Below the pieces are notes generated by a model. That model worked only from the letters and a program-made list of their open reading frames with translations. It did no database searches and was not told the DNA's origin. From contig CAIVRH010000048.1 in NCBI GenBank assembly GCA_903908285.1, positions 124,001 to 188,000 on the forward strand: a stretch of DNA of 64,000 bases, given 5' to 3'. This document shows positions 32,427 to 42,313 of this stretch, one piece after another; the first letter of the stretch is position 1, and each line of letters begins with the position of its first letter. Origin of the DNA: an uncultured candidate division Zixibacteria bacterium. Lineage in GTDB: Bacteria; Zixibacteria; MSB-5A5; SM1-73. Both the position numbers and the translations under genes were made by a program.

Positions 32427-35120
32427 TTATTTTTGACTTTTAATCATTCCCACGGAGAGATTCTCGGGAAGGAAGTATCTTAAAGCTACTTGGTTGATCT
32501 GTTTTTTTGTTACCCGGTTGATCTTCTCCGGGAAACTTTCCACACCTTCTATTCCCATCCCTAAAAGTTCCGCTTTCACATATTGCTTTAAAAGTGCGGA
32601 ATTGGTTTCCAGTTGGATCCGGTATATTCCGGTTATGTATTTCTGAGCAGTCTTAAGCTCCTCCTCCTCGACCGTATCGGTTTTGAATCCGTAAAATTGG
32701 CGGGCCAGCTCCTCCCGAGCGCTTTCTTCGTTTTCCGGCGAGGTGGCGATGTAAGCATAAAAAACTCCCGCCCTATCCCAGGAATCGTTCACCCCATATA
32801 CGGTGTAAGCCAAACCTCTTTTTTCCCTCAACTCCCGGTAAAACCTCCCCCCTCCTCCGGAAGCGATTGCCTGCAGGACTTTTAGCGCATACAGGTCATC
32901 ATCCAGATAAGGACAGGTGACAAACCCTAATACTTGGGCCGTCTGGGCTTTCACCCGGTTTTCCACCATCATATTTCGTTGGGGGGTTAGTTCAAACCCG
33001 GAAGCTAAGGATGGTTCACTTCTTCCGGCACCGGGTGATCCGGTAAACAATTCCTCCAATCCGTTTTTGAGATTAGCCGAATCATAATCCCCCACTGCGA
33101 CGATGAGCATGCTGCCGGGTGAAAAATGTTGACGGTGCCATTGCTTTACCATCTCCCGGTTCATATTTTCTACGGCATCCTTTTCACCCAGGCTATTCAA
33201 ACCGTAGGGGTGGTGGGGAAAAGCGGCTTGATAGAAAAGCTCCACCGGATAAGTAGTCATGTTGTCTTTGCTCTTTTCGATATCCGCCAATATGATATTT
33301 TTCTCTTTTTCCAGTTCCCCCGGTTCGAAAACCGGATTTTTGATTACATCCGCCAATATTCCCAAACCTTCGTCTAAGTTTTCCGACAATATCTTAAGCT
33401 GATATCCGAAATAATCCGCTTCTGTCTCGGTTTCCAATGATGCTCCCAATATCTCCAACCGTTTAAATATCTCCTCCCCGTTGTGGGTGGTGGTTCCTTT
33501 CAAACTCCCCTCCAGGGTGAGCCGCGTTAATCCGCTGTTCTCCTTAGTTTCGTCCACCCTTCCCCCCTTAAAATAGATACTCAGGGAAACTAAAGGTAGG
33601 GATCTATTTACTTTGGTCACCAGACTCACTCCGCAGGAAAGTGTCTCTCTTCTCGCCGGGGAATCCACTCTGTCCGTCAGATTCTTTTTCTTCAGGGGTC
33701 CGGAAAAGCTGATTTCGCCTTTTCCCCCCTCCGGTTCTCTGTTCGAAATGGAATCTGACGATAAACCGGCAGTAATCTGTTCTGCTATTTTTGCCGGGGT
33801 TAAGCTTTCATCGAAATCTCCATTCGGTTTGTATTCAAAAATGCTGGCATTATCCCGACGTAAAAATCGCGCAACAGCTTTTTTTATGTCCTCAACTGTC
33901 ACTTGGTCCACATTATCCAAGTATTCCTCTCCCCGCTTATAATCTCCGTACGATTCGAATAACGCTAGATTCTCCGACACTCCCTCCGCGGTTTCCAGAG
34001 AAGAAAGATAGGATAATTTTATGGCATTTTTTGCCTTAATCAGTTCGTCCGGTAAAATATCTTCTTGACTCATTCTATTGATTTCCCGGAAAATCTCGAT
34101 TCGGGTGTCCGGGATACCTTTGGTATCCATATCTGCTTCGATAATAAAAAAGCCCAGATCCCTTAAACCAAAAGCATCCGATCTTACCGCGTGTACCAAT
34201 TGCTTCTTTTCTATTAAACTTTGGCTGAGTCTTGAACTTCTCCCCTTCCCCAAAATCTGCGATGTTACGTCCAAAACACAGAAATCCTTTTCTGTCCTCC
34301 CGGGAATATGAAATCCTATTTTGAGGTAGCTCTGGGTGATATCTCCTGTCATCTGGGAATACCTCAATCCTTTTTGCGGCGGTTCCGGTGAAAAACTGGG
34401 TTTCTCGGTTTTATCCATCCTGATATTGCCGTAATATCTCCTGACCTCCTGCATCGTTTTTTTGCTGTCCACATCTCCTACAATGGATAGAATGATATTG
34501 TCCGGACGATAATAGGTTTTGAAGTACTGCTCGAATTGTTCCCTGCTCCAGCCTTCTATCTGTTCAGGAGTTCCCATCCTCCACCGGCGGATGGGATGAT
34601 GATCGAATGCCAGCTCCATCAGTTTCTCCCAAGCTAAAGCATCCGGATTATCCCACTTCCGTTTCACCTCCTCGATCACCACCTTCTTTTCTTTCTCCAA
34701 TTCTACTGTATCGATCACCGAGTTCCACAAAGCATCCGACTGAAGCTCCAGGCCGGATTCCAAAAACGGGCTGGGGAGCACGGTATAGTAGTGGGTGTAC
34801 TCGTATATGGTTCCGGCATTCAGGTAACCTCCCAGCTTTTTGGTTTCCTCTCTTAACTGACCCACCGGCCTTTTCTTGGTTCCTTTGAAAAACATGTGTT
34901 CCAAAAGGTGGGAGATGCCGGTGAGACTGTCCGGCTCGTTGAAATATCCGGTGTTGACCCAGGTGTTGATGGCAACCACCGGGGCCGAATGACGCTCTTG
35001 GATCAATACGACCATTCCATTATCCAAACAAGTTCGTATTACTTCTGAAGTTTTCATTTTGTCGCTTCCCAACAGAAATAGGGGAATTAATAACAACCAA
35101 GTGTATAAGCGTTTTTTCAT
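32427..35120 (-). CDS. Double-domain M16 zinc peptidase
   Basis: An 897-residue protein with a short N-terminal signal or anchor. The N-terminal half has the inverted zinc motif H71-L-L-E74-H75, with the distal Glu in the following helix (KKVVIEEV). The second half (from about 480, LSCGVSLVTKVNRSLPLVSL) repeats the fold but lacks HxxEH, so it is the inactive partner that closes the chamber. Such peptidases degrade unfolded peptides in the periplasm. It may be transcribed with the downstream HDAC-like and M1 genes. The gap to the HDAC-like gene is 193 bases. Confidence 0.92.
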   Translation of the reverse strand: MKKRLYTWLLLIPLFLLGSDKMKTSEVIRTCLDNGMVVLIQERHSAPVVAINTWVNTGYFNEPDSLTGISHLLEHMFFKGTKKRPVGQLREETKKLGGYLNAGTIYEYTHYYTVLPSPFLESGLELQSDALWNSVIDTVELEKEKKVVIEEVKRKWDNPDALAWEKLMELAFDHHPIRRWRMGTPEQIEGWSREQFEQYFKTYYRPDNIILSIVGDVDSKKTMQEVRRYYGNIRMDKTEKPSFSPEPPQKGLRYSQMTGDITQSYLKIGFHIPGRTEKDFCVLDVTSQILGKGRSSRLSQSLIEKKQLVHAVRSDAFGLRDLGFFIIEADMDTKGIPDTRIEIFREINRMSQEDILPDELIKAKNAIKLSYLSSLETAEGVSENLALFESYGDYKRGEEYLDNVDQVTVEDIKKAVARFLRRDNASIFEYKPNGDFDESLTPAKIAEQITAGLSSDSISNREPEGGKGEISFSGPLKKKNLTDRVDSPARRETLSCGVSLVTKVNRSLPLVSLSIYFKGGRVDETKENSGLTRLTLEGSLKGTTTHNGEEIFKRLEILGASLETETEADYFGYQLKILSENLDEGLGILADVIKNPVFEPGELEKEKNIILADIEKSKDNMTTYPVELFYQAAFPHHPYGLNSLGEKDAVENMNREMVKQWHRQHFSPGSMLIVAVGDYDSANLKNGLEELFTGSPGAGRSEPSLASGFELTPQRNMMVENRVKAQTAQVLGFVTCPYLDDDLYALKVLQAIASGGGGRFYRELREKRGLAYTVYGVNDSWDRAGVFYAYIATSPENEESAREELARQFYGFKTDTVEEEELKTAQKYITGIYRIQLETNSALLKQYVKAELLGMGIEGVESFPEKINRVTKKQINQVALRYFLPENLSVGMIKSQK

Positions 35121-35461
35121 TCTAGTTATGCCATTTTTTAATCCGGCTTGATTTCGGTCACCCCGATTGGTTCAGCTTGAATAATTAAACGATTTGAATT
35201 AAAACTGTCAAGCGATTAGCCGAAGACTTCCCTAAAATTAATTTATCCATCCAACAAACATCACTTCCTGATAGCAGTATTAACTTTCCAAGATCGAGAA
35301 TTCTTCAGAGATTTAAATCCGGTGGAATTTTAACCTGAGGATCAATGAAAACGGTTGGTTGGCATTAAAGCCCACAAATTTAAGTGGGAAAACAGAAAAA
35401 AACCCCGCCTCAAGCGGGGTTTCTATCCTCTATCTTGGATCACGACAGGCTAAAAGCAACA
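35121..35461. other. Intergenic region with terminator
   Basis: 341 bases between ctpA and the M16 gene. It contains the ctpA terminator (35394-35424) and a second small hairpin, CCCAC/GTGGG, at about 35371-35388. The rest should hold the M16 promoter, but I see no clear -35/-10 pair. Confidence 0.5.
35394..35424 (-). terminator. Rho-independent terminator of ctpA
   Basis: On the minus strand, AAACCCCGC and GCGGGGTTT form a 9-base stem around a 5-base loop, followed by a T-run. It begins about 40 bases after the ctpA stop. Confidence 0.85.
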
Positions 35462-37159
35462 CTATCCTTTCAATAACTTCTTATACTCCTTATCATTGGT
35501 AAGAATCTCATAAGCTTTTTGGATGAAAGGATCGGTTTTTAATAGAATCTGCTCGTAGAACGCTTTTTCACCGTAAAGATTGCTCAAGATGTCCCTTTTC
35601 AATGAACGTTTGATATAATCGATGCTTTTGTCGAAATCACCCTCTTTATCCTTGTCTACTGACTTGCGCATATCCGCCATAGCCGAAGAGAACATTTCTA
35701 ACTTATTTTGTCTCTCCATATCGCTTTTCAGGCTATCCAAATCCAGTTCCAGCGGGGTTTTATAAATGAAGTTTTTCTCCTTTAAGAATGCTTTAAATTC
35801 TTCGAGGACATTATTGTCAATATCAAACTCCCTGGGAATATTGGGATTTTTGGCTATATATGATACCGCAAAGTTGAAGAACATCGACTGACGCTCCAAG
35901 TTGTATTCAATGGGCTTCAGCGTGGGATAATCGAGATTTATATCCGGAACTATACCGCCCCCCCCATACACCTTTCTCCCTCCCTTGGTATAGAAAACTT
36001 CCTTCTGTGAAGTTACTATACTATCCGGTCCTTCCGTCACCATTTTTCGCAAGGCGCTTCTTTTGGCTATCTCCGGTTTCTGGATGCACCTGCCGCTGGG
36101 AATATAATACTTGGCTATGGTCAGCTTCAGATAAGTGTTATTGGGCATGCCGAATACCTGCTGAACTAAACCCTTGCCAAAAGTGGTGTTCCCGATGATC
36201 ACCCCTCGATCCCAATCCTGGATTGCGCCGGAGACTATCTCCGAGGCCGAGGCGGTTCCTCCGTCAACCAAAACTACCATTGGTCCGTCCGGGTAAACCG
36301 GCATCTGGGTAGCATTGAAATCTCTTTTGGCTTCGGAGCGACCTTGCGTATACACGATCTGTTTGCCTTGATCCAAAAAGAGATTACCCGTTTCCACCGC
36401 CTGGTCCAACAACCCCCCCCCATTATTTCTCAGATCGAATATCAGTCCTTTTATTCCCTTACTCTCTAAATCCACGATGGCATCTTTCAATTCCTTTCCG
36501 GAATCCTTGGAAAACTTGGTTAATCTTACATAACCAATTCCCCCGTCGATCACCCCGTAGTAGGGGACATTCTTAAGCTCGATAATGGCCCTTTCGATCT
36601 TATAATCCAGAATCTCCGCCGCTCCCTCTCTTTTTATGCTCAGGATCACCGAAGTTCCATGCTCCCCCCTCATCAACCGGGATGCATCCTCGGTGCTCAT
36701 CCCCTCGGTAGATTTACCGTCGATCTTGACTATCTGATCCCCCGCCCGAATTCCCATACGGTATGCGGGAGTACCTTCTATGGGGGAAATGACGGTAATC
36801 GAACCCTCTCTCTCGGAAATGGTCATTCCTAAACCCTCATATTTCCCCTCTGTCGCTTCCATCAATCTGTCATGCTCAGTAACATCTTGCAAATCGGAAA
36901 ATGGATCCAGAGTTTCTATCATCCCGTTGATACCACTACGTATCATGAGTTTAACATCGACAGAATCCACATACTTGGAATTTATCCAGTAAGCCACGTT
37001 ATCTAATAATTTTACATTGCTCAAGAGAGTGTTTCTTTCGTCTTCCGGCATCCCTTTGGTTTCTTCCGTTGCTTCTCCTAAGCCCACTACCCAGATTATT
37101 GCCACCGATATTAAAGCCAGCGCCAAAGCGATGAAACCATATTTCCCTTGACCTTTCAT
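35462..37159 (-). CDS. ctpA: S41 carboxyl-terminal processing protease
   Basis: A 565-residue exported protease. An N-terminal helix (about 8-28) serves as signal or anchor. A PDZ domain lies at about 105-190 (GLGMTISEREGSITVISPIEG), followed by the S41 core with FDLRNNGGGLLD, S304 in GTASASEI and K329 in TTFGKG, the Ser/Lys dyad. A helical tail of about 120 residues follows. It trims C-termini of envelope proteins. CGGAGG is 5 bases before the ATG, a good promoter lies about 55 bases upstream, and the gene has its own terminator. Confidence 0.93.
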   Translation of the reverse strand: MKGQGKYGFIALALALISVAIIWVVGLGEATEETKGMPEDERNTLLSNVKLLDNVAYWINSKYVDSVDVKLMIRSGINGMIETLDPFSDLQDVTEHDRLMEATEGKYEGLGMTISEREGSITVISPIEGTPAYRMGIRAGDQIVKIDGKSTEGMSTEDASRLMRGEHGTSVILSIKREGAAEILDYKIERAIIELKNVPYYGVIDGGIGYVRLTKFSKDSGKELKDAIVDLESKGIKGLIFDLRNNGGGLLDQAVETGNLFLDQGKQIVYTQGRSEAKRDFNATQMPVYPDGPMVVLVDGGTASASEIVSGAIQDWDRGVIIGNTTFGKGLVQQVFGMPNNTYLKLTIAKYYIPSGRCIQKPEIAKRSALRKMVTEGPDSIVTSQKEVFYTKGGRKVYGGGGIVPDINLDYPTLKPIEYNLERQSMFFNFAVSYIAKNPNIPREFDIDNNVLEEFKAFLKEKNFIYKTPLELDLDSLKSDMERQNKLEMFSSAMADMRKSVDKDKEGDFDKSIDYIKRSLKRDILSNLYGEKAFYEQILLKTDPFIQKAYEILTNDKEYKKLLKG

Positions 37160-37664
37160 TTAAACCTCCGCTGTATGATTACTTCTTGATATCATAAAAT
37201 TATATTCAGCTAATCTAATACAAACAATCGTTTTGTCAACATCAAAACCACCTTAACCGCTTGGATATGAATTATCAACCCGTTCTTCGTTAAAGCAAAT
37301 ATCAGACCGCAGAGCTTGCTTCCCGCCTATATATATTTATAAGTCACGACATGAATAACTTATTGCTGAAATTAAGTTTAGCGGATAACGATCATATAAA
37401 TTTGCTTGATATGTTTAAGAAAGATAAATGAATAGAAGCCCTTTAGGTCTTGCTATGCAATTGGTTTCACATATCTTGCAGAATATGGAAGCATGGATTT
37501 GCAGGTACAAGGTGCCGTCGAAGATAAATTGGTATCCTTTAGATATCACCTCCACTTATGATTTGTCTGCTCCAAACCGCTATCCGGTTTCTAATCTATA
37601 TACATTCCAACTCTCCAATTGTTTCAAATTTAGTGTCTTTCCCCGGATGATAATTACCTGTGCC
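37160..37664. other. Intergenic region, no gene seen
   Basis: 505 bases between ctpA and the spermidine-synthase-like gene, with the ctpA promoter at 37212-37239. A plus-strand frame of 81 codons (37428-37673) has no ribosome-binding site or recognisable protein character. I find no structured RNA by eye. Confidence 0.5.
37212..37239 (-). promoter_or_regulatory. Predicted promoter of ctpA
   Basis: On the minus strand, TTGACA (37234-37239), 16 bases, then TAGATT (37212-37217). Perfect -35 with a weak -10. Confidence 0.5.
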
Positions 37665-39956
37665 TTAGGATGACTTTTTGGGTATCATCAGGAAGCCCAA
37701 ACAGATCAGATTGGTCAATAGGATTAATGTGATAGTTGAAGGGACTCCCAAGAGTGGAATCAAGATGGCGGATGCTAAAATTGAGCTAAGGCTTGACCCG
37801 AAAAGGTCAACCGAATAACCGGTCCCTGCATTTAAAGCGGTTCTGTTCTCCAGGAAGATATGATTTGCTAAAGTAAATAACATTCCCCCTAACAGACCCG
37901 AGACAAAGATAAGTGAGAATAAAGAGATCATGATTTTTGAGTTTGATAGCGAAATGCTTAAAAATATCCGGAAAAGAACTATAAGCATGAAAACAAATAG
38001 AACCTGGAGCAACTGAATAAAACCCAGCCGTTTGAAATTTATCTTTTTCTTGTAAGCTAACCTTTGTATGATAAGTGCCCCCGAAGTCAGACCTAACATA
38101 AAAAGTGTGAAGATCAGCCCGATCATGGAATAGATGTATCCGTAAAATACCTGAAAAGACAGAACTACGATTATCTCCGCTAATATGCTGGTGAAACCGA
38201 CCATAAATATTACGCTCAAAGCCAGATTTGGTACATGCGCATCGTATAATCTGCAAAAAAGAAAGATCAGGAAGAAGATTAGGACGATTGCTCCCATCAG
38301 CCATCCGGGATGAACATGGGAAAGAAAAAGCAAAATCGGTTTCTCGGAGGATTCAAACTGTTTGCTCCACAAGATGCTGTTGTAGAAGTAACAAATTGGC
38401 TTTAAATCATGATTAATTCTTCCCCAGCTTTGCATGATAGCACTTCTCAAATACTCTACCCTTGTCGGAGAAAGACGATCCGGCAAAAAGTTTTCATTTA
38501 CAAATTGGGTGGGGATGGCTCTTTGCTTAAGGCGGGAAATCAAATTTTGCCAGTCGTCGAATAGCACTCCGGCTTTCTTTGAAGCCAGAAAAATATTATT
38601 CGACCCGGGTAGCACCTTCACCTCGGCAAAACAGGAGTTCAATGTCCGGTAAAAGGAGGAAAGATACAAACCCAGCTCCGGGCTGATGTAGTTTTCCGCT
38701 GAGCTTACCCTGAAAGAAAATATCCCCTCATCCTTTAAGACTGATCTTGCCATCTGAAAAAACTCCAGGGTGAAAAAACGGTTCAACTGTACGGTATAAG
38801 GATCGGTGAGATTCACTATGATCACATCGTAACATTCTGGGTTGCTCTGTTCTGCTTTCTCCTTGACAAATAGTCTCCCATCCATGTAATGAATATCAAC
38901 CCGGGGGCTTCTCAAGGATTTGGTCTCTTCTGAAGGTAGAAATACTTCTCCGGCTCCTATCAACTGCGGATCCAGCTCTACATAGTCTATGGTCAAACTG
39001 TCATATTTCAGAGCCTGGGATAATGCTCCTCCCAAACCTCCTCCGATCAAAAGTAGTTTTCGGGGATGAGGATGCACCAGCAAAGCAAAGTGGACTGCCT
39101 CCTCAGCGGTGGAAACATCCGGGTATGAAAATAGCATCAGCCCGTTCTCGTAGAAAGTCACCTGCTCATATTGCCTGGTAACCGAAATATTCCCGTATTT
39201 GGTATCATTGGAATAAATTAAGGGTAGGCTTTTCCACTCTTTCCTTTCAGAATAACTATTCAGAGAGTTTCCCAATTTGAATGCAGAAAATATCAGGATA
39301 ATTAAAATTACCGTTGACCAAATCAAACCTTGTATCCGCTTCTTTTTATCACGACTCCGAAGCAGAGCAAAAAGAATAAGATTCACGGAGGATATAAAGA
39401 GGGCTATCCCGAAATTAGAAATATGCGGAATCAGAACAAAAGTGACTAAAAGCCCGCCTACTCCCGCCCCCAGAGATTCCCATAGATACACCCGGTTTAC
39501 CAAAAAGACACTCTTCTCATCGAATGCCCACGATTTGGAGTTTAAAACGAACGTTATTCCAAGAAGCATACAGAAAAAGCTCATGGCTCCAAGGGTAAAA
39601 AGAAACATGGGAAAAAATCCCACAATCTCTGCCGGGGCGGTCCCTAAAATCTGTTTGGAGAATCTAATCAGAATGATGGTGGTTAATGTTGCTACGGAGA
39701 TCAGGAAATACCAAAGCGATAGTTTTGAAATGGAATATTTTTTCGGACCGGCGATTTTATTACCCAGATACGATCCGACTCCCACCCAGAAAAGCCAAAC
39801 CGAAAGCATCACCCCTAAACACAATTCGTTCCCGTAGAAGGCAACCATCATCTCCCGGAAAAGGATGATCTGGGCAACCATAGAGGAAAGTCCGAGAAGG
39901 AAACAGGCTGAAAGAAATTGGGCAGATTTTGAGGATTTAGTTGGATCTGTTTGCAT
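37665..39956 (-). CDS. Membrane-embedded spermidine-synthase-like protein
   Basis: A protein of about 763 residues. The N-terminal about 240 residues carry six or seven helices (FLLGLSSMVAQIILFREMMV onward). Next is a soluble spermidine-synthase fold with the nucleotide-binding loop LLLIGGGLGGAL, the acidic YVELDPQL and VIIVNLTDPYTVQLNRFFT. A second membrane block of about six helices begins near residue 550. Such fused proteins are common in environmental bacteria; aminopropyl transfer has not generally been shown for them. The ATG at 39956 is my choice over a TTG 15 bases upstream; neither has a good ribosome-binding site. Confidence 0.82.
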   Translation of the reverse strand: MQTDPTKSSKSAQFLSACFLLGLSSMVAQIILFREMMVAFYGNELCLGVMLSVWLFWVGVGSYLGNKIAGPKKYSISKLSLWYFLISVATLTTIILIRFSKQILGTAPAEIVGFFPMFLFTLGAMSFFCMLLGITFVLNSKSWAFDEKSVFLVNRVYLWESLGAGVGGLLVTFVLIPHISNFGIALFISSVNLILFALLRSRDKKKRIQGLIWSTVILIILIFSAFKLGNSLNSYSERKEWKSLPLIYSNDTKYGNISVTRQYEQVTFYENGLMLFSYPDVSTAEEAVHFALLVHPHPRKLLLIGGGLGGALSQALKYDSLTIDYVELDPQLIGAGEVFLPSEETKSLRSPRVDIHYMDGRLFVKEKAEQSNPECYDVIIVNLTDPYTVQLNRFFTLEFFQMARSVLKDEGIFSFRVSSAENYISPELGLYLSSFYRTLNSCFAEVKVLPGSNNIFLASKKAGVLFDDWQNLISRLKQRAIPTQFVNENFLPDRLSPTRVEYLRSAIMQSWGRINHDLKPICYFYNSILWSKQFESSEKPILLFLSHVHPGWLMGAIVLIFFLIFLFCRLYDAHVPNLALSVIFMVGFTSILAEIIVVLSFQVFYGYIYSMIGLIFTLFMLGLTSGALIIQRLAYKKKINFKRLGFIQLLQVLFVFMLIVLFRIFLSISLSNSKIMISLFSLIFVSGLLGGMLFTLANHIFLENRTALNAGTGYSVDLFGSSLSSILASAILIPLLGVPSTITLILLTNLICLGFLMIPKKSS

Positions 39957-40000
39957 CTTATATAGGGACAATTCCTGCAGATACCCGACAACATACTTAT

Positions 40001-40033
40001 AATCCCCCTCTCCATTTCATGGAACGGGGGATT
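40001..40033. repeat. Two-step hairpin of the CCCTCTCC class
   Basis: Outer arms AATCCCCC/GGGGGATT (8 bases) enclose inner arms TCCAT/ATGGA. It lies between AmrS-like and spermidine-synthase-like genes. Related palindromes occur at 26510-26532 and 63569-63609. Confidence 0.55.
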
Positions 40034-40073
40034 GAGGGAGTGAGAGTTTACATTTACATATCGATGATCTTAG

Positions 40074-41225
40074 CTAATTCCAAACTCCAGGTATGACCTT
40101 CCCGCAGAACTTGCATTTCCCATCCTTCAAATTCATTTCGAGGATGGTGAAGCCCTCTCTTCCTATCACTACTTTTTTGCATGTGGGACAATAAGTATTC
40201 TCGCCCGGATGGCCGGGAACATTACCCACATAAACATAGTTCATCCCCTCCTCCATGGCGATCTCCCTGGCTCTATCCAGGGTAGATACCGGAGTGGGAG
40301 GCAGATTCTTCAAAAGATACAGGGGTTGAAAGCGGGTGAAATGCACCGGTACATCTTTTCCCAAATCTTTGATTATCCATTTGCACATTGATCTAATGTC
40401 ATCGAAATTATCGTTCAATGTCGGCACCATCAGGTAAACGATCTCGTACCAGATGCGATTCTTCGCAAGTAACTCTAATGTATCCATAACCGGTTTGAGT
40501 TTCGCCCGGCAGATATCCTGGTAATATTTTTCGGTGAAACCTTTGAAATCGACCTTGACCGCATCCACTTCCCGGATCAGCTCCATCAGTGGATCGGGAT
40601 TAATGTACCCGGCAGTGATCACCACGCTTTTGGTTCCATTTCTTTTTCCTGCAATGGCACAGTCAAGCATATATTCATAAAAAACCGTAGGCTCGGAGTA
40701 AGTATAAGCAATGGACCTGCACCCGCTATCCTTAGCATAGGAAACCACATCTTCAGGAGGCAAGTAAATAGATTTTATCTGTTCAGGTCTTACTTGCGAT
40801 AGCTCCCAATTCTGGCAGAACTTACAATTCAAGTTACATCCTGCAGTAGCTATCGAGAAAGCTTTTGTTCCGGGAAGAAAATGAAAGAACGGCTTTTTCT
40901 CAATGGGATCGTCATTAGGAGGGCTTGAATAAGAGTGGACCAGCGTGTAATAAATTCCGTTTTGGTTTTCCCTGCACCCGCAATACCCCCTCTCCCTGTC
41001 CCCTACTTTGCATTGTCGAGGGCAGAGCAAACATTCGACCTCTTCATCCTCAAGCTTCTTGTAGTATTTTGCTTCTACATGGGATAGTCCGGTCTGAGCA
41101 GGTGCTGCAGAAGCGTTTTCGGATAAACCGAGAAACGATCCTTCTGGTATAACCCTGGGAATCATTAAACCACCCGCAGTGGCTAATGAGGATTTCAAAA
41201 ACTGTCTTCGATTGAAGCTGGTCAT
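40074..41225 (-). CDS. amrS: Tat-exported AmrS-type radical SAM protein
   Basis: A 383-residue protein of the AmmeMemoRadiSam system family. The leader NRRQFLKSSLATAGGLM is a twin-arginine signal. C130, C134 and C137 in AGCNLNCKFCQNW form the radical-SAM CxxxCxxC cluster site. An upstream Cys-rich block (CLLCPRQCKVGDRERGYCGC) and C-terminal CPTC and CKFC pairs could hold zinc or iron. A Tat leader implies folding with its cluster in the cytoplasm followed by export or membrane anchoring. The usual partners MEMO1 and AMMECR1 are not in this window. A DUF362 gene lies just upstream. Confidence 0.88.
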   Translation of the reverse strand: MTSFNRRQFLKSSLATAGGLMIPRVIPEGSFLGLSENASAAPAQTGLSHVEAKYYKKLEDEEVECLLCPRQCKVGDRERGYCGCRENQNGIYYTLVHSYSSPPNDDPIEKKPFFHFLPGTKAFSIATAGCNLNCKFCQNWELSQVRPEQIKSIYLPPEDVVSYAKDSGCRSIAYTYSEPTVFYEYMLDCAIAGKRNGTKSVVITAGYINPDPLMELIREVDAVKVDFKGFTEKYYQDICRAKLKPVMDTLELLAKNRIWYEIVYLMVPTLNDNFDDIRSMCKWIIKDLGKDVPVHFTRFQPLYLLKNLPPTPVSTLDRAREIAMEEGMNYVYVGNVPGHPGENTYCPTCKKVVIGREGFTILEMNLKDGKCKFCGKVIPGVWN

Positions 41226-41259
41226 AATTCTTCTAATTTTGAATTTTTCTTTTTTAATT

Positions 41260-42201
41260 TTAAATTGCTGTTTCTACCAGATCAATTTCTGCCATGTTTG
41301 CTTTCCCCAGTTGATGATCTTTATCCGCAGCCGTGAAAATATGTTTGGGCTTTCGGTTGGCTTTCTCTAAGGTAGGTAATCCGAATTTCCCCCGAATTTT
41401 ATCTATAATCTGATATCCAACAAAATCAACCGCTACCGGATCGTCACCGATGATTATCCCCCCAAAATTCTCCGCCCACTTGGGATGATACGACGGTCCC
41501 CCGTTACATTGAACTCTTAAGGCATCACAGACCACCAGTTTCTGCTGTTCTCTTATCTGGGGTACTGAATTTAAATCTGCAATATAAGGATCACAGCCGT
41601 TCTCATGGTATTTATTCGGGTTATGTATGGCGCCGTAATAATTCTTGAGAGAACAGGTTACTCCCGAAAGACCGTGGTCTTTCAATACCGGGACATTTAT
41701 CTGCACATTGGTCAACTTACCCATCACCTGACTCAACAGACTGCCGATATTTTTGTATTCGATTAAGTCATTGGAATAACCTACTCCTTGGGTATCAGTG
41801 CCCAAACAGAGATACCCTTCTCCCTTGACATTCAACGGAAATCCTATCTCTTCTAATTCCTCCGACGACCGGTCCCAGATGACCATATTCTTGTCTTTGT
41901 TACCTGCCCTCTTGAGCAAATCCGCAACCGTCAATGCTACTTCGGGGTGGGTGGAAGCCATCTCTCCCCCCAGACAATTAACTTTAAGACCTATTTGATC
42001 GGTGGGTGAAAAAAAATGCCTTAATGCATCCGAGGAATTGGACTCAAAAGTGAGCTGGCTCAAACCCCGTTCGACCATTTTAGAAAGAAGAATCTTGTCT
42101 ACCTTGCCGGAAGCACTGATCACACCTGGGCTTTTAACCACTACCACTCTGGATTTAACCAAAATATCACCACTGTTCAAAATTTGCTTCTTGCTACCCA
42201 C
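41260..42201 (-). CDS. DUF362 domain protein
   Basis: A 313-residue protein of the DUF362 family (VVVVKSPGVISASGKVDK; QIGLKVNCLGGEMASTHPEVA; PVLKDHGLSGVTCSLKNYYG). Members often sit beside ferredoxin or radical-SAM genes and may handle iron-sulfur clusters; function is unproven. The listed start is GTG at 42201 with a poor ribosome-binding site. The frame stays open another 46 codons upstream without an ATG, reading through EGGLPNTKGTGGVSCFEKRE, so the true N-terminus is uncertain or was altered. It is followed 34 bases later by the AmrS-type gene. Confidence 0.8.
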   Translation of the reverse strand: MGSKKQILNSGDILVKSRVVVVKSPGVISASGKVDKILLSKMVERGLSQLTFESNSSDALRHFFSPTDQIGLKVNCLGGEMASTHPEVALTVADLLKRAGNKDKNMVIWDRSSEELEEIGFPLNVKGEGYLCLGTDTQGVGYSNDLIEYKNIGSLLSQVMGKLTNVQINVPVLKDHGLSGVTCSLKNYYGAIHNPNKYHENGCDPYIADLNSVPQIREQQKLVVCDALRVQCNGGPSYHPKWAENFGGIIIGDDPVAVDFVGYQIIDKIRGKFGLPTLEKANRKPKHIFTAADKDHQLGKANMAEIDLVETAI

Positions 42202-42313
42202 ACTACTATTATTCTCTCTCTTCTCAAAACAAGATACGCCCCCTGTTCCTTTAGTATTGGGTAGTCCCCCCTCATGAAGTACTTTAAAGATGATTAAAGC
42301 GAGTATCCTAAAG

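Noticed and set aside
37428-37673. 81-codon plus-strand frame in the gap beside ctpA
   Set aside because: No ribosome-binding site, no recognisable protein features, and it runs into the opposite gene's end.
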